Source of the DNA: JAMQPK01 sp963761975
GTDB lineage: Bacteria; Acidobacteriota; Vicinamibacteria; Vicinamibacterales; JAMQPK01
Assembly (NCBI GenBank): GCA_963761975.1
Contig: CAVXIR010000006.1
Coordinates: forward strand, 248,001 to 312,000
Direction: 5' to 3'
DNA length: 64,000 nt
Shown: piece by piece, positions 1 through 8,216 of the stretch
Layout of the letters: each line of letters starts with the position of its first letter
Numbering within the stretch: the stretch's first letter is position 1
The notes under the pieces: generated by a model
The model's input: the letters and a program-made list of their open reading frames with translations, nothing else
Told to the model about the DNA's origin: nothing
Database searches by the model: none
Made by a program: the position numbers and the translations under genes

Positions 1-185
1 CGCGTGTCGTTCACCACAAGAAGGTCACCCTCGCGCAGAAACGTCGCGAGGTGCAATACCCGGGAGTGCTCGACTTTGCCTGTCAGCTTATTCAGAACCA
101 GGAGCCGCGATGTGCCGCGCTCGCGTGGCGGCGCCTGAGCGATCAACTCAGCCGGCAAATCGAAATTGAACTCGGAAACGTTCAT
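1..185 (-). CDS. queA: tRNA ribosyltransferase-isomerase QueA, N-terminal part
   Basis: The minus strand from an ATG at 185 gives a QueA N-terminus beginning MNVSEFNFDLPAELIAQ, followed by PPRERGTSRLLVLN and ending at the window edge in VVNDTR. These blocks are characteristic of S-adenosylmethionine:tRNA ribosyltransferase-isomerase, which transfers and isomerises the ribosyl moiety of SAM onto preQ1-modified tRNA in queuosine synthesis. Only 61 codons are inside the window, so the catalytic body is not seen. It is the last gene of the minus-strand run fabH - GNAT - queA, with about 270 bp separating it from the GNAT gene. The start is supported by the family-typical first residues. Confidence 0.9.
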   Translation of the reverse strand, partial: MNVSEFNFDLPAELIAQAPPRERGTSRLLVLNKLTGKVEHSRVLHLATFLREGDLLVVNDT

Positions 186-251
186 TGGATTTCTATTGTC
201 TGGGGAACATATCGAAACCGCGCGGGGGGTTGCGCAGAAATCGAATGAAGA

Positions 252-277
252 CGGGCCACCGGGAGGTGGGTGGCCCG
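252..277 (-). terminator. hairpin between the GNAT gene and queA
   Basis: A perfect 9-bp stem (252-260 with 269-277, GGGCCACC-type) with an 8-nt loop lies downstream of the GNAT gene and upstream of queA. No clear T-run follows on the minus strand, so a terminator role is only plausible; a leader hairpin for queA is the alternative. The rest of 186-456 shows nothing else recognisable. Confidence 0.4.
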
Positions 278-456
278 CCCTCACACTAGCGCGAGCGGCG
301 GCCTGTCCGCGCGGCATTTCCGCGCCGACGAGTGACGGTGCGCGATCCCCACACCGCTTTCGACCGGGTCACCGATTTCTGCCGGCCGACACTACGTCTC
401 ATAGCCCCGCTCCTTCGCATTGACCCCAATCCTGCTCATAACCCGCGTCTGCACTT

Positions 457-1092
457 TCAATGGAACCTCTGTCCCCACAAACCCTTCGCCTGGCGCCAGT
501 CGTCCTTCAGAATCGACCAGAGAATCTGATCGAAAAACCGTCCGTTACGATGAAACGACCGCCGCAGAATGCCTTCCTGCAGCGCACCGACTTTGCGAAG
601 CGCTGCGTTGCCACGACCGTTCGACGCAATCGATCGCGCCTCGAGTCGGTTCACCCCGACGACGCCGAACGAAAAATCGATGACGGCCCGAGCACCTTCG
701 ACAAACACGCCGCTACCCCAGAATGGCGACCCGATGGCGAACCCCCATTCAGCACTTCCAAATCCGGGCTCGAGCTGACGCACCTGAAAGAGTCCCATAG
801 CATCGTCGTAGCCCTTGGGCACGACGCCGAAGCAGAAGCAGTTGCCTCGAGTCCGCTCGTGATGCGACTCGGCGATGAATCCGACGAACCCGTCGACCGT
901 CCTCGGCAGCGGCGAGACAAACTCCGCAACTTCGTCGCTCGTCAACATCGCCAGAAGCGCCGGCGCATCGCTTTCACGAACCTCGCGAAGCGTCACGTTT
1001 TCTCCCTCGATGGTTGGAAGCCCGAAATGCCAGTCGAACGGAATCGATCCGGCCTGAACTCGCAATTGATCTTGATAAGGCATCTTTTCCAT
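457..1092 (-). CDS. GNAT family N-acetyltransferase (RimJ/RimL type)
   Basis: A 211-residue protein of about the usual length for RimJ/RimL-like acetyltransferases. The block GENVTLREVRESDAPALLAML is the typical first strand and helix of this family, EWGFAIGSPFWGSGVFVEGARAVIDFSF is the acetyl-CoA-binding V/A motif region, and GVNRLEARSIASNGRGNAALRKVGA is the C-terminal motif B. It probably transfers an acetyl group from acetyl-CoA to a protein N-terminus or small amine in the cytosol; the substrate cannot be told. It stands alone between fabH (260 bp upstream) and queA on the same strand. An in-frame Met at codon 4 is an alternative start. Confidence 0.85.
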   Translation of the reverse strand: MEKMPYQDQLRVQAGSIPFDWHFGLPTIEGENVTLREVRESDAPALLAMLTSDEVAEFVSPLPRTVDGFVGFIAESHHERTRGNCFCFGVVPKGYDDAMGLFQVRQLEPGFGSAEWGFAIGSPFWGSGVFVEGARAVIDFSFGVVGVNRLEARSIASNGRGNAALRKVGALQEGILRRSFHRNGRFFDQILWSILKDDWRQAKGLWGQRFH

Positions 1093-1352
1093 GTTGACCC
1101 TCTAAGGAGCAAGTCGCTTACCAGCGTGCACTTTAGTGTCACCTATCGTCGTCAAGCCTATTTTTCACAGATGTTTAGAGGATCGTTGATTCGAAGGTGG
1201 TGCGTGCCGCGTCGGTCCCCGTGCGTCCCGTTCCGGAACACATGAGTGCGCAGGATGGTAGTTAACCTGTTGATCTATAAATGTTTGCTCGCGGTGGGTC
1301 TAAACTGAACAATTGTGCCGTTACTTGCCTTCACGGAATTGCCCGCCGTAGC

Positions 1353-2357
1353 TCAGATCGACCAGCGAAGTAGGACGGAACCGACGGTAAATCCCGCCCC
1401 TACGGACGCAATCAGCACGAGATTTCCGCGTTTGAGGCGGCCGTCAGCGACGGCGTCGGTCAACGCGAGGGGAATCGTGCCGGCGGTCGTATTCCCATAT
1501 TTCTCGATGTTGACGACCACCTTCTCTGGCGGAAGGCCCAGCCGTTCCGCAGCTGAGGCGATGATGCGGCGATTCGCCTGGTGAGAGACAAACAGATCGA
1601 TATCGTCGGCTGAGATCTTGTTGCGCTCCATGATGCGGACGCAGATCTCTTCCGTCTTGCGCACAGCAAACCTGAACACCGCCTGGCCATCCTGCTTGAC
1701 GTAATGAAGCCGCTGATCGACGGTTTCGCGCGACGCGGGGCGAAGGCTGCCGCCTGCGGGCATGAACAGCGAGCCGCCGCCGCTCCCGTCGACCTCGTGC
1801 GCAAAATCGATGATGCCGCAACCGTCGGTCGCGGGGCTCACAACAACCGCCCCTGCACCGTCGCCAAACAGCACGCACGTGGATCGATCGGTGTAGTCGA
1901 TGATGCTGGACATGACGTCAGCGCCGATGGCCAGCGCATGTTTGTGCGTGCCTGCCGACACCATATGAGCGGCCGTCGTGAGGGCGTAGACGAATCCTGA
2001 GCACGCCGCGCCGAGATCGAACCCCCAGGCGTTGCCTGCGCCGATCTTCTCCTGCACGAGGCACGCGGTGCTCGGAAACATCATGTCGGGAGTCGTCGTC
2101 CCGACGACGATGAAATCGATGTCGTCCGGGGTCAAGCCCGCCTGCGCAATCGCCTTAAGGGCGGCCTCCTTGGCGAGATCCGACGTGGCGATACCCGGAT
2201 CGACGATATGGCGCTGGCGTATGCCCGTGCGCTGCAGAATCCACTCGTCGGACGTCGCGACCATCTTTTCGAGATCTTTGTTCGTCAAGAGGCGGGGAGG
2301 AACGTAGGTGGCCAGACCGCTGATTTTCGTCGGACGATTGCCGGCTGTGTTCACCAC
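1353..2357 (-). CDS. fabH: beta-ketoacyl-ACP synthase III (FabH)
   Basis: 334 residues, the normal length for KAS III, which condenses acetyl-CoA (or a branched starter) with malonyl-ACP to begin fatty-acid synthesis. The catalytic triad is visible: Cys119 in GAACSGF, His259 in SHQANRRI and Asn289 in EKYGNTTAG, and the C-terminal GAGFTVGSVLLRW closes the thiolase fold. Two consecutive GTG codons (2357 and 2354) can serve as start; the second forms GTGA with the ruvB stop at 2353-2351, so translation is probably coupled to ruvB. No fab cluster (plsX, fabD, acpP) is next to it, so whether it is the main FabH or a paralogue is open. Confidence 0.93.
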   Translation of the reverse strand: MVNTAGNRPTKISGLATYVPPRLLTNKDLEKMVATSDEWILQRTGIRQRHIVDPGIATSDLAKEAALKAIAQAGLTPDDIDFIVVGTTTPDMMFPSTACLVQEKIGAGNAWGFDLGAACSGFVYALTTAAHMVSAGTHKHALAIGADVMSSIIDYTDRSTCVLFGDGAGAVVVSPATDGCGIIDFAHEVDGSGGGSLFMPAGGSLRPASRETVDQRLHYVKQDGQAVFRFAVRKTEEICVRIMERNKISADDIDLFVSHQANRRIIASAAERLGLPPEKVVVNIEKYGNTTAGTIPLALTDAVADGRLKRGNLVLIASVGAGFTVGSVLLRWSI

Positions 2358-3364
2358 AATCCCCTTCCGGGTGCAGTCAAACCGAAGTAGTTGTAGGCAA
2401 GCGCCGTGGCCACGCGACCCCTGGGCGTGCGATCGAGGAAGCCGATCTGAATCAGGAACGGCTCGTAGATGTCCTCGATGGCGTCTTTCTCTTCGCTGAT
2501 GGCCGCCGCGATGCTGTTGATGCCCACCGGCCCGCCGCCGAACTTGTCGATGATCGTCTTCAGCAGCTTCCGATCGATTTCATCGAATCCGTGCTCGTCG
2601 ACTTCGAGCAGTTTCAACGCATCGGAGGCCACGCTTTCCGTAATCGTGCCCTGGGCGCGCACCTGCGCGAAGTCGCGTACCCGGCGCAGAAGCCGGTTGG
2701 CGATGCGCGGCGTGCCGCGCGATCGCCTCGCCAGCTCGATTGCTGCGGCGTCGACGATCGGCACATTCAGAATGCGCGCCGATCGCCGAATGATCTCCTG
2801 CAGGTCGACGTCATTATAAAAGTCAAGGCGGTGCACGATGCCGAAGCGCGACCGTAGGGGCGCGGTGAGCAATCCGGCGCGCGTCGTCGCGCCGATCAGC
2901 GTGAACTTTTGCAGCGGCACCTTGATCGAACGCGCTCCCGGCCCCTGCCCGATGACGATGTCGAGCTCGTAGTCTTCCATCGCGGGATAAAGCACTTCTT
3001 CGATCGCCGGCGGCATCCGGTGGATCTCGTCGATGAACAGCACTTCGTGCTCGCCGAGGCTCGTCAGGATTGCCGCGAGATCTCCAGGACGCTCGAGGAC
3101 CGGGCCCGCAGTCGCGCGAACGGCGACGCCCAGTTCCTGACCGATGACATAAGCCAGGGTCGTCTTACCCAAGCCCGGTGGTCCGTAGAGGAGTACGTGG
3201 TCGAGAGCTTCGCGGCGCTGCCGTGCGGCCGCGATCGACACCTCGAGATTCGCACGAATGCGCTCCTGGCCGATGTACTCGTCCAGCGTGCGGGGCCGAA
3301 GCCCCGCTTCGTACTGGGCGTCTTCATCGACCCGGGACGCGGTTACCACGCGCGGGTCGGACAT
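2351..3364 (-). CDS. ruvB: Holliday junction branch-migration helicase RuvB
   Basis: From ATG 3364 the protein is 337 residues, matching RuvB. It carries Walker A GPPGLGKT (61-68), Walker B FIDEIH (D112, E113), sensor GATTRAG and the LRSRFG arginine-finger region, then the winged-helix end with the FLDRTPRGR motif. RuvB is the hexameric AAA+ motor that drives branch migration with RuvA, RuvC cutting the junction. The reading frame stays open 77 codons further upstream, but that stretch is low-complexity and runs into the lipoprotein gene, so 3364 is the better start. There is no Shine-Dalgarno sequence; a GC-rich repeat (3371-3440) abuts the start. It overlaps fabH at its 3' end. Confidence 0.95.
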   Translation of the reverse strand: MSDPRVVTASRVDEDAQYEAGLRPRTLDEYIGQERIRANLEVSIAAARQRREALDHVLLYGPPGLGKTTLAYVIGQELGVAVRATAGPVLERPGDLAAILTSLGEHEVLFIDEIHRMPPAIEEVLYPAMEDYELDIVIGQGPGARSIKVPLQKFTLIGATTRAGLLTAPLRSRFGIVHRLDFYNDVDLQEIIRRSARILNVPIVDAAAIELARRSRGTPRIANRLLRRVRDFAQVRAQGTITESVASDALKLLEVDEHGFDEIDRKLLKTIIDKFGGGPVGINSIAAAISEEKDAIEDIYEPFLIQIGFLDRTPRGRVATALAYNYFGLTAPGRGLW

Positions 3365-3370
3365 TCTTAG

Positions 3371-3440
3371 TCGCGGGGCCCCAACACCCGCTCCTCGCCG
3401 CTCGCTTGCGGGGCCCCATCGCCCCGCGCCGCTCGCGGCT
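3371..3440. repeat. GC-rich leader repeat, copy 1 (upstream of ruvB)
   Basis: The word TCGCGGGGCCCCAACACCCG, then a spacer and CTTGCGGGGCCCCATCGCC, begins 6 bases upstream of the ruvB start. The same arrangement is found upstream of ruvA (5071-5140), as a partial copy beside ruvC (about 5148-5168) and upstream of a Tat-exported enolase-family gene (60679-60700). The GGGGCCCC cores are self-complementary, so transcripts could fold. Confidence 0.7.
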
Positions 3441-3453
3441 TTGCGTGGTGATT

Positions 3454-4422
3454 CTATGAGACCGCGAGCCCCGCAGCAATCTTCGCTTTGATTTTCTTGA
3501 TGAATCGCGCTCGAACATCGGGGCTGTAGTCCGCCGCCCGGAACGCGTCTTCCCACTGCGCGTCGCTGACACGGTTCAGCAGTTGCGCCGTCCAACGCAC
3601 GTCGGCCGGGCGAACGAGGTCGACAATCGATCCGTAGATGGTGTTGAAATCGAACTCCACCTTGTTCTCATCGACTCGAGTAATAAACCCCTGCGATTCG
3701 AAGTCGTCGACGTTGTTTCGCGTGCCCTGACCGAAGCCGCGGACGGAAATGGGAAGAATCCAGAGGAGGCGGGAGGGTGAGGTTTTTCCAAGCGATGCAC
3801 CGAGATCGCGAACGACATAGCGCTGCGGCGGAGAGGTGCCGCTCTTGACGCGATAAATCTTGTTGTTCGACGTCTTCCAATCCCAGCTGTTCAGAAGAAT
3901 GTTGGCCACGATCAGGCCGTTGTATGGCTGAGTACCGATGAAGTCGTTGTCGGCCCACGACCAATCGCCCGCGACTTCTGCGTCGTCGGCCTCGAGTCGG
4001 AATCGTGCACCCTGCTGCTGGCCTCCGGGACCACCAGACAGCTGCCAATTCGAAACGTAGTACGTCGCGGGCTGGTGATAGCCGATTGCCCACAGCACGC
4101 GCGACGCCACGACCTCTGATTGCGCTTCGACGCCGAGCTTGACGGCCCATGTGCGGCCTTCCTGGTCGCGCACGTCATAGCCGGGGCTGTAGCCCGTTGT
4201 GTCAGTCGACACCCATGTGTACATCCCGCCAACGGGCACCATGCCGGCGCCACCGGCGCCGTGGAACAGATCACGCGTCGCGATGTCTTGGGGGAGCTGC
4301 CACAGCTCAGCGAGCTTCTCTGCGGGCGCCGGTGTCGTATTCGCAACTCGTGCACGCGGCGCGCACGCCGTAACCGCGGCCACAGTGACCAGAATCGCTG
4401 CATAGAAATTTCGCCATTTCAT
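3454..4422 (-). CDS. lipoprotein with HipA/PI3K-like kinase motif pattern
   Basis: 322 residues with a short signal peptide and a lipobox ending at Cys20 (VTAC), so probably a membrane-anchored periplasmic lipoprotein. I do not recognise a named family, but the order of conserved-looking residues recalls atypical kinases of the HipA/PI3K/Fam20 kind: Lys95 in TWAVKLG, Glu103, then NSWDWKTSNNK (179-188) as a possible catalytic D...NN loop, and RDLGASLG (Asp206, Gly208) as a possible metal-binding D-x-G. It sits between ruvA (44 bp away) and ruvB in the same direction, an unusual position for an exported protein. The gene and its export are clear; kinase activity is inference from motif order only. 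Confidence 0.75.
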   Translation of the reverse strand: MKWRNFYAAILVTVAAVTACAPRARVANTTPAPAEKLAELWQLPQDIATRDLFHGAGGAGMVPVGGMYTWVSTDTTGYSPGYDVRDQEGRTWAVKLGVEAQSEVVASRVLWAIGYHQPATYYVSNWQLSGGPGGQQQGARFRLEADDAEVAGDWSWADNDFIGTQPYNGLIVANILLNSWDWKTSNNKIYRVKSGTSPPQRYVVRDLGASLGKTSPSRLLWILPISVRGFGQGTRNNVDDFESQGFITRVDENKVEFDFNTIYGSIVDLVRPADVRWTAQLLNRVSDAQWEDAFRAADYSPDVRARFIKKIKAKIAAGLAVS

Positions 4423-4466
4423 GCCGCTACAAGGTGCAAGATGTGATCCTGACCGGCATCCCGGGC

Positions 4467-5063
4467 TTACTTGGCTAATTCACGCAGCGCGAGCTTGAGA
4501 GTGGCTTCGAACCCTGCACCATCGGTTTTCCTGAGTGCGTCACTCACGGCCCGCTCGGCCAATGGGCGGTGATATCCGAGATTCATCAGGGCGGAGAGCA
4601 GGTCCGTGCGCAACGCTTCGCTATCATCGATCGGCGGGGCGGCGTTTTCCGCAGGCGCGAACGAGGCCATTTTGTCCTTCAACTCAAGACCGATTCGCTC
4701 GGCCGTTTTCTTGCCGATACCAGGAATGCCCGTCAGCCGCGCAACGTTCGCCGTGCGAATCGCGGCCACGAGCTCGTTCGGCTCGAGACCTGACAGAACC
4801 GCGAGCGCGAGCTTGGGACCAATGCCGCTGACGCTGATCAGCCGCTCGAAGATCTGGAGCTCGAGCCGCGTCGCGAATCCATAGAGAAGCAGCGCGTCCT
4901 CGCGCACGTGCGTGTGGATCCGCAGCGTCACGTCGGCACCGGGCTCTGCCATTTCGTAGAACGTGGACAGTGGAACGTGCACGTCATAGCCCACACCATT
5001 GACGTCGACGATCAAGCGGTTGGGTTGCTTTTCGAGGAGACGGCCCCGGAGGTGAGCAATCAT
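4467..5063 (-). CDS. ruvA: Holliday junction DNA-binding protein RuvA
   Basis: 198 residues, the usual RuvA length. The N-terminal OB fold starts MIAHLRGRLLEK and includes VNGVGYDVHVPLSTF; two helix-hairpin-helix units follow (SVSGIGPKLALAVLSG and GIPGIGKKTAERIGLELKDK), and the C-terminal domain III (LLSALMNLGYHRPLAERAV) binds RuvB. RuvA tetramers hold the four-way junction open for RuvB and RuvC. The start codon ATG 5063 is preceded by an A-rich stretch and the GC-rich repeat rather than a normal ribosome-binding site, as for ruvB. Confidence 0.95.
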   Translation of the reverse strand: MIAHLRGRLLEKQPNRLIVDVNGVGYDVHVPLSTFYEMAEPGADVTLRIHTHVREDALLLYGFATRLELQIFERLISVSGIGPKLALAVLSGLEPNELVAAIRTANVARLTGIPGIGKKTAERIGLELKDKMASFAPAENAAPPIDDSEALRTDLLSALMNLGYHRPLAERAVSDALRKTDGAGFEATLKLALRELAK

Positions 5064-5070
5064 TTTTTCT

Positions 5071-5168
5071 CGCGGGGCCCCAACACCCGCTCGGCGCCGC
5101 TCGCTTGCGGGGCCCCATCGCCCCGCGCCGCTCGCGCCGCTTCTTCCCCGCGGGGCCCCAACACCTGC
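5071..5168. repeat. GC-rich leader repeat, copy 2 plus partial copy (upstream of ruvA)
   Basis: 5071-5140 repeats the pattern at 3371-3440 almost base for base (CGCGGGGCCCCAACACCCGC, then CTTGCGGGGCCCCATCGCCC), and a partial third copy, CGCGGGGCCCCAACACCTG, runs to 5168 next to the ruvC stop. It begins 7 bases upstream of the ruvA start. Confidence 0.7.
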
Positions 5169-5169
5169 A

Positions 5170-5709
5170 TCAGCGTGGGCGGAACGCTCGCCAGCTCGTC
5201 GCTTTGGACGGCCGCAGCGCGCCGTCAGTTGCCAGACCCATGTTCATCCGGTGCAGGTGGCACACCGCAATGGCGAGCGCGTCAGCGGCGTCAAACGGAG
5301 CGGGCGGATCGGTCAGCCCCAGCAGCAGCTGGATCATTGACTGCACCTGTCCCTTTTCCGCACGTCCGTAACCGACCACTGCCTGCTTCACCTCAGCGGG
5401 CGTGTACTCCACGATCGGAACGCCAGCTTCAACGGCGGCGAGCATGGCCACGCCGCGCGCATGCCCCAGCTTGAGCGCGCTTCTCGCATTGACGGCATGG
5501 AACAGATTTTCTATCGCGACGCAGTCGGGCCGGTATTGGGCAAGCAGCGCCGCCAGCTCGGCATGAATGACCTTGAGTTTTTCCGGAAACGGCCTCGATG
5601 GGGAAATGGTGATCGCGCCCGAGACGATAAGCCGATGGCGGGTGCCATCGCTCTGCACGCATCCGTATCCGGTACGCGCCGAGCCGGGATCGATCCCAAA
5701 GACCTTCAC
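5170..5709 (-). CDS. ruvC: crossover junction endodeoxyribonuclease RuvC
   Basis: 179 residues with the RNase H-like fold of RuvC, the resolvase that nicks Holliday junctions. All four acidic catalytic residues are present: Asp7 (FGIDPGSARTG), Glu67 (AIENLF), Asp140 and Asp143 (FDAADALA). The GTG start at 5709 overlaps the yebC stop (TGA 5708-5706) in a GTGA arrangement, pointing to coupled translation. yebC followed by ruvC, ruvA and ruvB is a common bacterial order; here a lipoprotein gene splits ruvA and ruvB. Confidence 0.95.
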   Translation of the reverse strand: MKVFGIDPGSARTGYGCVQSDGTRHRLIVSGAITISPSRPFPEKLKVIHAELAALLAQYRPDCVAIENLFHAVNARSALKLGHARGVAMLAAVEAGVPIVEYTPAEVKQAVVGYGRAEKGQVQSMIQLLLGLTDPPAPFDAADALAIAVCHLHRMNMGLATDGALRPSKATSWRAFRPR

Positions 5710-6456
5710 GCGAGCGAAGCCTCGATCTCCTTCTCCTCGATGTCGAAGTTCGAGTAGACGTGCTGCACGTCGTCGTGATCCTCGATCGCTTCCATCAGCC
5801 TCACCATCTGCTGAGCGGTCTTGCCCTCGAGCTTCACGTAATTCTGCGGAATCATCGAGACCGACGCGGTTGCGGGCTCGATGCCGAGTGCCTTGACGGC
5901 TTCGTGCACGGCCTGAAACGCCTCCGGAGCCGACAAGACCTCCCAGTTGCTGTCGTCGTCCTGGAAATCGTCGGCGCCAGCCTCGAGGACGGCGTTCATC
6001 AGCTTCTCTTCATCTGCCTTCGACTTCTCGACGACGATGTAACCCTTCTTCGAGAACATCCAGCCCACCGCGCCGGCGGCCGCCAGGTTGCCGCCGTGTT
6101 TTTCGAGGAGATGGCGCAACTCGCCGACGGTCCGGTTCTTGTTGTCGGTGAGGGTGTCGATAATGAGGGCCGCGCCGCCAGGACCGTATGCCTCGGTACT
6201 GCGCTTCTTCGTACGACACACCCGGCTCCTCGCCGGTTCCGCGTCGAATCGCCCGCTTGATGTTCTCGGCGGGCATGTTGTTCTGCTTGGCCTCCGCGAT
6301 GATGGTGCGGAGGCGCGGGTTGCTGTCCGGATCGCCACCCCCGGCGCGGGCGGCTACCGTCAACTCTTTGATGATGCGGGTGAAGACCTTGCCGCGCTTG
6401 GCATCGGCCGCACCCTTTTTATGCTTGATTGAATGCCACTTTGAATGGCCGGACAT
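5706..6456 (-). pseudogene. yebC: YebC/TACO1-family regulator, one frameshift
   Basis: The N-terminal half starts at ATG 6456 (MSGHSKWHSIKHKK, preceded by GGAG) and runs as a clear YebC to SYEEAQY; the C-terminal half (AYGPGGAALIIDTLTDNKNRT to the end) lies in another frame. The two join if one base of the GG at 6195-6196 is removed, giving EEAQYEAYGPGG and a 249-residue protein, the normal YebC length. YebC proteins act on ribosomes or as DNA-binding regulators. Since every other residue block is well kept, a sequencing or assembly insertion is as likely as real inactivation. The gene stands first in the yebC-ruvC-ruvA run. Confidence 0.9.
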
Positions 6457-6582
6457 GATGAAACTCCAATGAAAGGATCGGGGGATTTTACCCGCCTTCG
6501 CGCACCCACGTCCATCGCTTCCCGCCTTTGCACTCCGCGCTACGGCGCGGCAGGCTGAACCAGGCGAACCCACGAACCGTGT

Positions 6583-7362
6583 TTATGGTTTCTCAGCCAG
6601 TATCAGCCACACGTCGGCCCGGGGATCCCATGGCTCACCGTCGTAATCGCCGAGGATGGCCTTGATCCGAAAGCCGGCGCTTTCGAGGCGCGCGGTCATC
6701 TGAGGCACGGACAGCGTACGGAACACGAGGGAAAACCGCCGCGTGTTGCGCTGCTCGCCGCGCTGCTCAACATACTTCTGGTCGAAAATCGTCAGTCTCT
6801 TTGACCGGTCCTGGCGGACCGTTTCGATGAGCGTAATCCGCGACTTTCCGCCACGCCGAACACCTCGAAACCGAACCTTGTCGCGATATTCCTTCCAGAC
6901 TGGCAAATCCGGAACCAGATCGACCCCGAAGATGCCACCTGTCGAGAGCACACTGGCGACGGCCGCGAGCGTCGCCTTGAGATCGGATTCGCGAACGAGC
7001 GACTGCAAAATCCCGTACGGCGCCATCACGAGGTTGAAGCGTGCCGACGGGCGGAATGGAAGGCTACGGATGTCGCCGCGAATCCAGGAAACGCGCGTGC
7101 TGACACGCGAGCGTTTCGATCGTCTGCGCGCGTGCGAAAGCATTTCCGACGATCGATCGACACCGACGATGCGGGCGCCGGCACGCGCGACGGGAATGGT
7201 GACGCGGCCCGTACCGCAGCCGAGCTCGAGCACAGAGCCCTTCGCACGCGATGCCATTCGGCGCCAGAACTGCACGTCGCGTCGATCGAGCGTCTGCGCG
7301 TTTTCCCAGTCGTAGAAGGGAGCGTAGTCGTCCCAGCCTTTCCAGCCTTCTCGCATTGCCAT
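6583..7362 (-). CDS. class I SAM-dependent methyltransferase
   Basis: 259 residues. VLELGCGTGRVTIPVA is the SAM-binding motif I, VGVDRSSEML motif II, and FNLVMAPYGILQ the motif IV region, as in methyltransferase domains of the Methyltransf_25/11 type. The N-terminal WDDYAPFYDWEN is common in small-molecule methyltransferases. The substrate is not visible, and no neighbour points to a pathway: yebC is upstream of the ruv genes on one side, and a membrane protein gene is separated by a GGACGAT heptamer array on the other. Confidence 0.85.
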   Translation of the reverse strand: MAMREGWKGWDDYAPFYDWENAQTLDRRDVQFWRRMASRAKGSVLELGCGTGRVTIPVARAGARIVGVDRSSEMLSHARRRSKRSRVSTRVSWIRGDIRSLPFRPSARFNLVMAPYGILQSLVRESDLKATLAAVASVLSTGGIFGVDLVPDLPVWKEYRDKVRFRGVRRGGKSRITLIETVRQDRSKRLTIFDQKYVEQRGEQRNTRRFSLVFRTLSVPQMTARLESAGFRIKAILGDYDGEPWDPRADVWLILAEKP

Positions 7363-7386
7363 ATTCTTGATTGACGATTGCCGAGC

Positions 7387-7456
7387 ATCGTCGATCGTCC
7401 ATCGTCGATCGTCGATCGTCTGGACGATGGACGATGGACGATGGACGATGGACGAT
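7387..7456. repeat. GGACGAT heptamer array with inverted arms
   Basis: The left arm (7387-7420) is built of ATCGTCG/ATCGTCC words, and the right arm (7422-7456) of five near-perfect GGACGAT heptamers; the arms are inverted copies and leave almost no loop. It fills the gap between a membrane protein gene and a methyltransferase gene, both on the minus strand. The same word family recurs at 59154-59237. Confidence 0.8.
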
Positions 7457-7464
7457 GAAACGTG

Positions 7465-8175
7465 TTAATCAGACACCGCCAACTCCCCCGGGACGATTGG
7501 CCGCGTTCTCGGCAGCCGCCCCATCCGCGCAAGGTTGCCGACGTAGCCGAGAATGCCCAGAAAGATTCCGAGTTTCAGCGAATTGCCGAGTCGGGAATCA
7601 GGCAGCACGTACCACATGAGCCACAGTGCCGGCTGCGCGATGCACATCGCCCACACCGTGCCGTAAAAATATCGCCGCTCATGTCCTTCGCCCTTTGTGG
7701 AGGGCATCACGCGCGGCAGTTTCCCCAGCGCCCCGAAGAGCCATACGGTGCCGGCGATCGGAAAATACGCGTAGCGGTAGATCTCCTTCAAATACCACTC
7801 AGCGGTCAGAATGGCGACGACCAGTCCCGCCATGTTCAGAATCGCAAAGGTGATGGCCGCGCTCCACGCAAAGGTATAACAGACGCGACGGTAGAGCGGA
7901 TTCGGCCGATCTTCCGTAAACCGGATGATGTAGGGCGCAGCCTCGACGCCAGGAAGCTTGCCGCGCACGCCTGCGATTCCCGTACACAGCAACACGACCG
8001 CCAGCCAGATCACCATTCGGCTGTCGAACCCACGCTCGAACAGGTCGAACGTCAATGGTCCGGGCGCGATGAAGAACACGAAAATCCAAATCGGCCAGTG
8101 ATTGACTCGATAGTAGAGTTTGTTGCGTGTGCGGATCTTCCGCTGCGATGCGTATTCGACCGGAATAGCGTTCAC
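7465..8175 (-). CDS. multi-pass membrane protein of unknown function
   Basis: 236 residues with about five to six hydrophobic segments: WPIWIFVFFIAPGPLTF, MVIWLAVVLLCTGIAGV, FAWSAAITFAILNMAGLVVAIL, YAYFPIAGTVWLFGAL, a segment near GTVWAMCIAQPALWLMWYVL and a C-terminal one in LGIFLGILGYV. I do not recognise a family or a catalytic motif. It starts with GTG at 8175 and is followed on the same strand by the heptamer array at 7387-7456. Confidence 0.7.
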   Translation of the reverse strand: MNAIPVEYASQRKIRTRNKLYYRVNHWPIWIFVFFIAPGPLTFDLFERGFDSRMVIWLAVVLLCTGIAGVRGKLPGVEAAPYIIRFTEDRPNPLYRRVCYTFAWSAAITFAILNMAGLVVAILTAEWYLKEIYRYAYFPIAGTVWLFGALGKLPRVMPSTKGEGHERRYFYGTVWAMCIAQPALWLMWYVLPDSRLGNSLKLGIFLGILGYVGNLARMGRLPRTRPIVPGELAVSD

Positions 8176-8216
8176 GGTTGTTCCCTGCTCCTGTCATGCG
8201 CAACTAACGTTGCGCC

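Noticed and set aside
2351..3595. Longer RuvB start at 3595
   Set aside because: The first 77 codons are Arg/Gly-rich, run into the lipoprotein gene and the GC-rich repeat, and are not part of any RuvB.
5706..6456. Programmed frameshift in yebC
   Set aside because: The site is a plain CC/GG without a slippery heptamer or an obvious stimulator, and YebC is not known to use one; several similar one-base gains occur elsewhere in the window.
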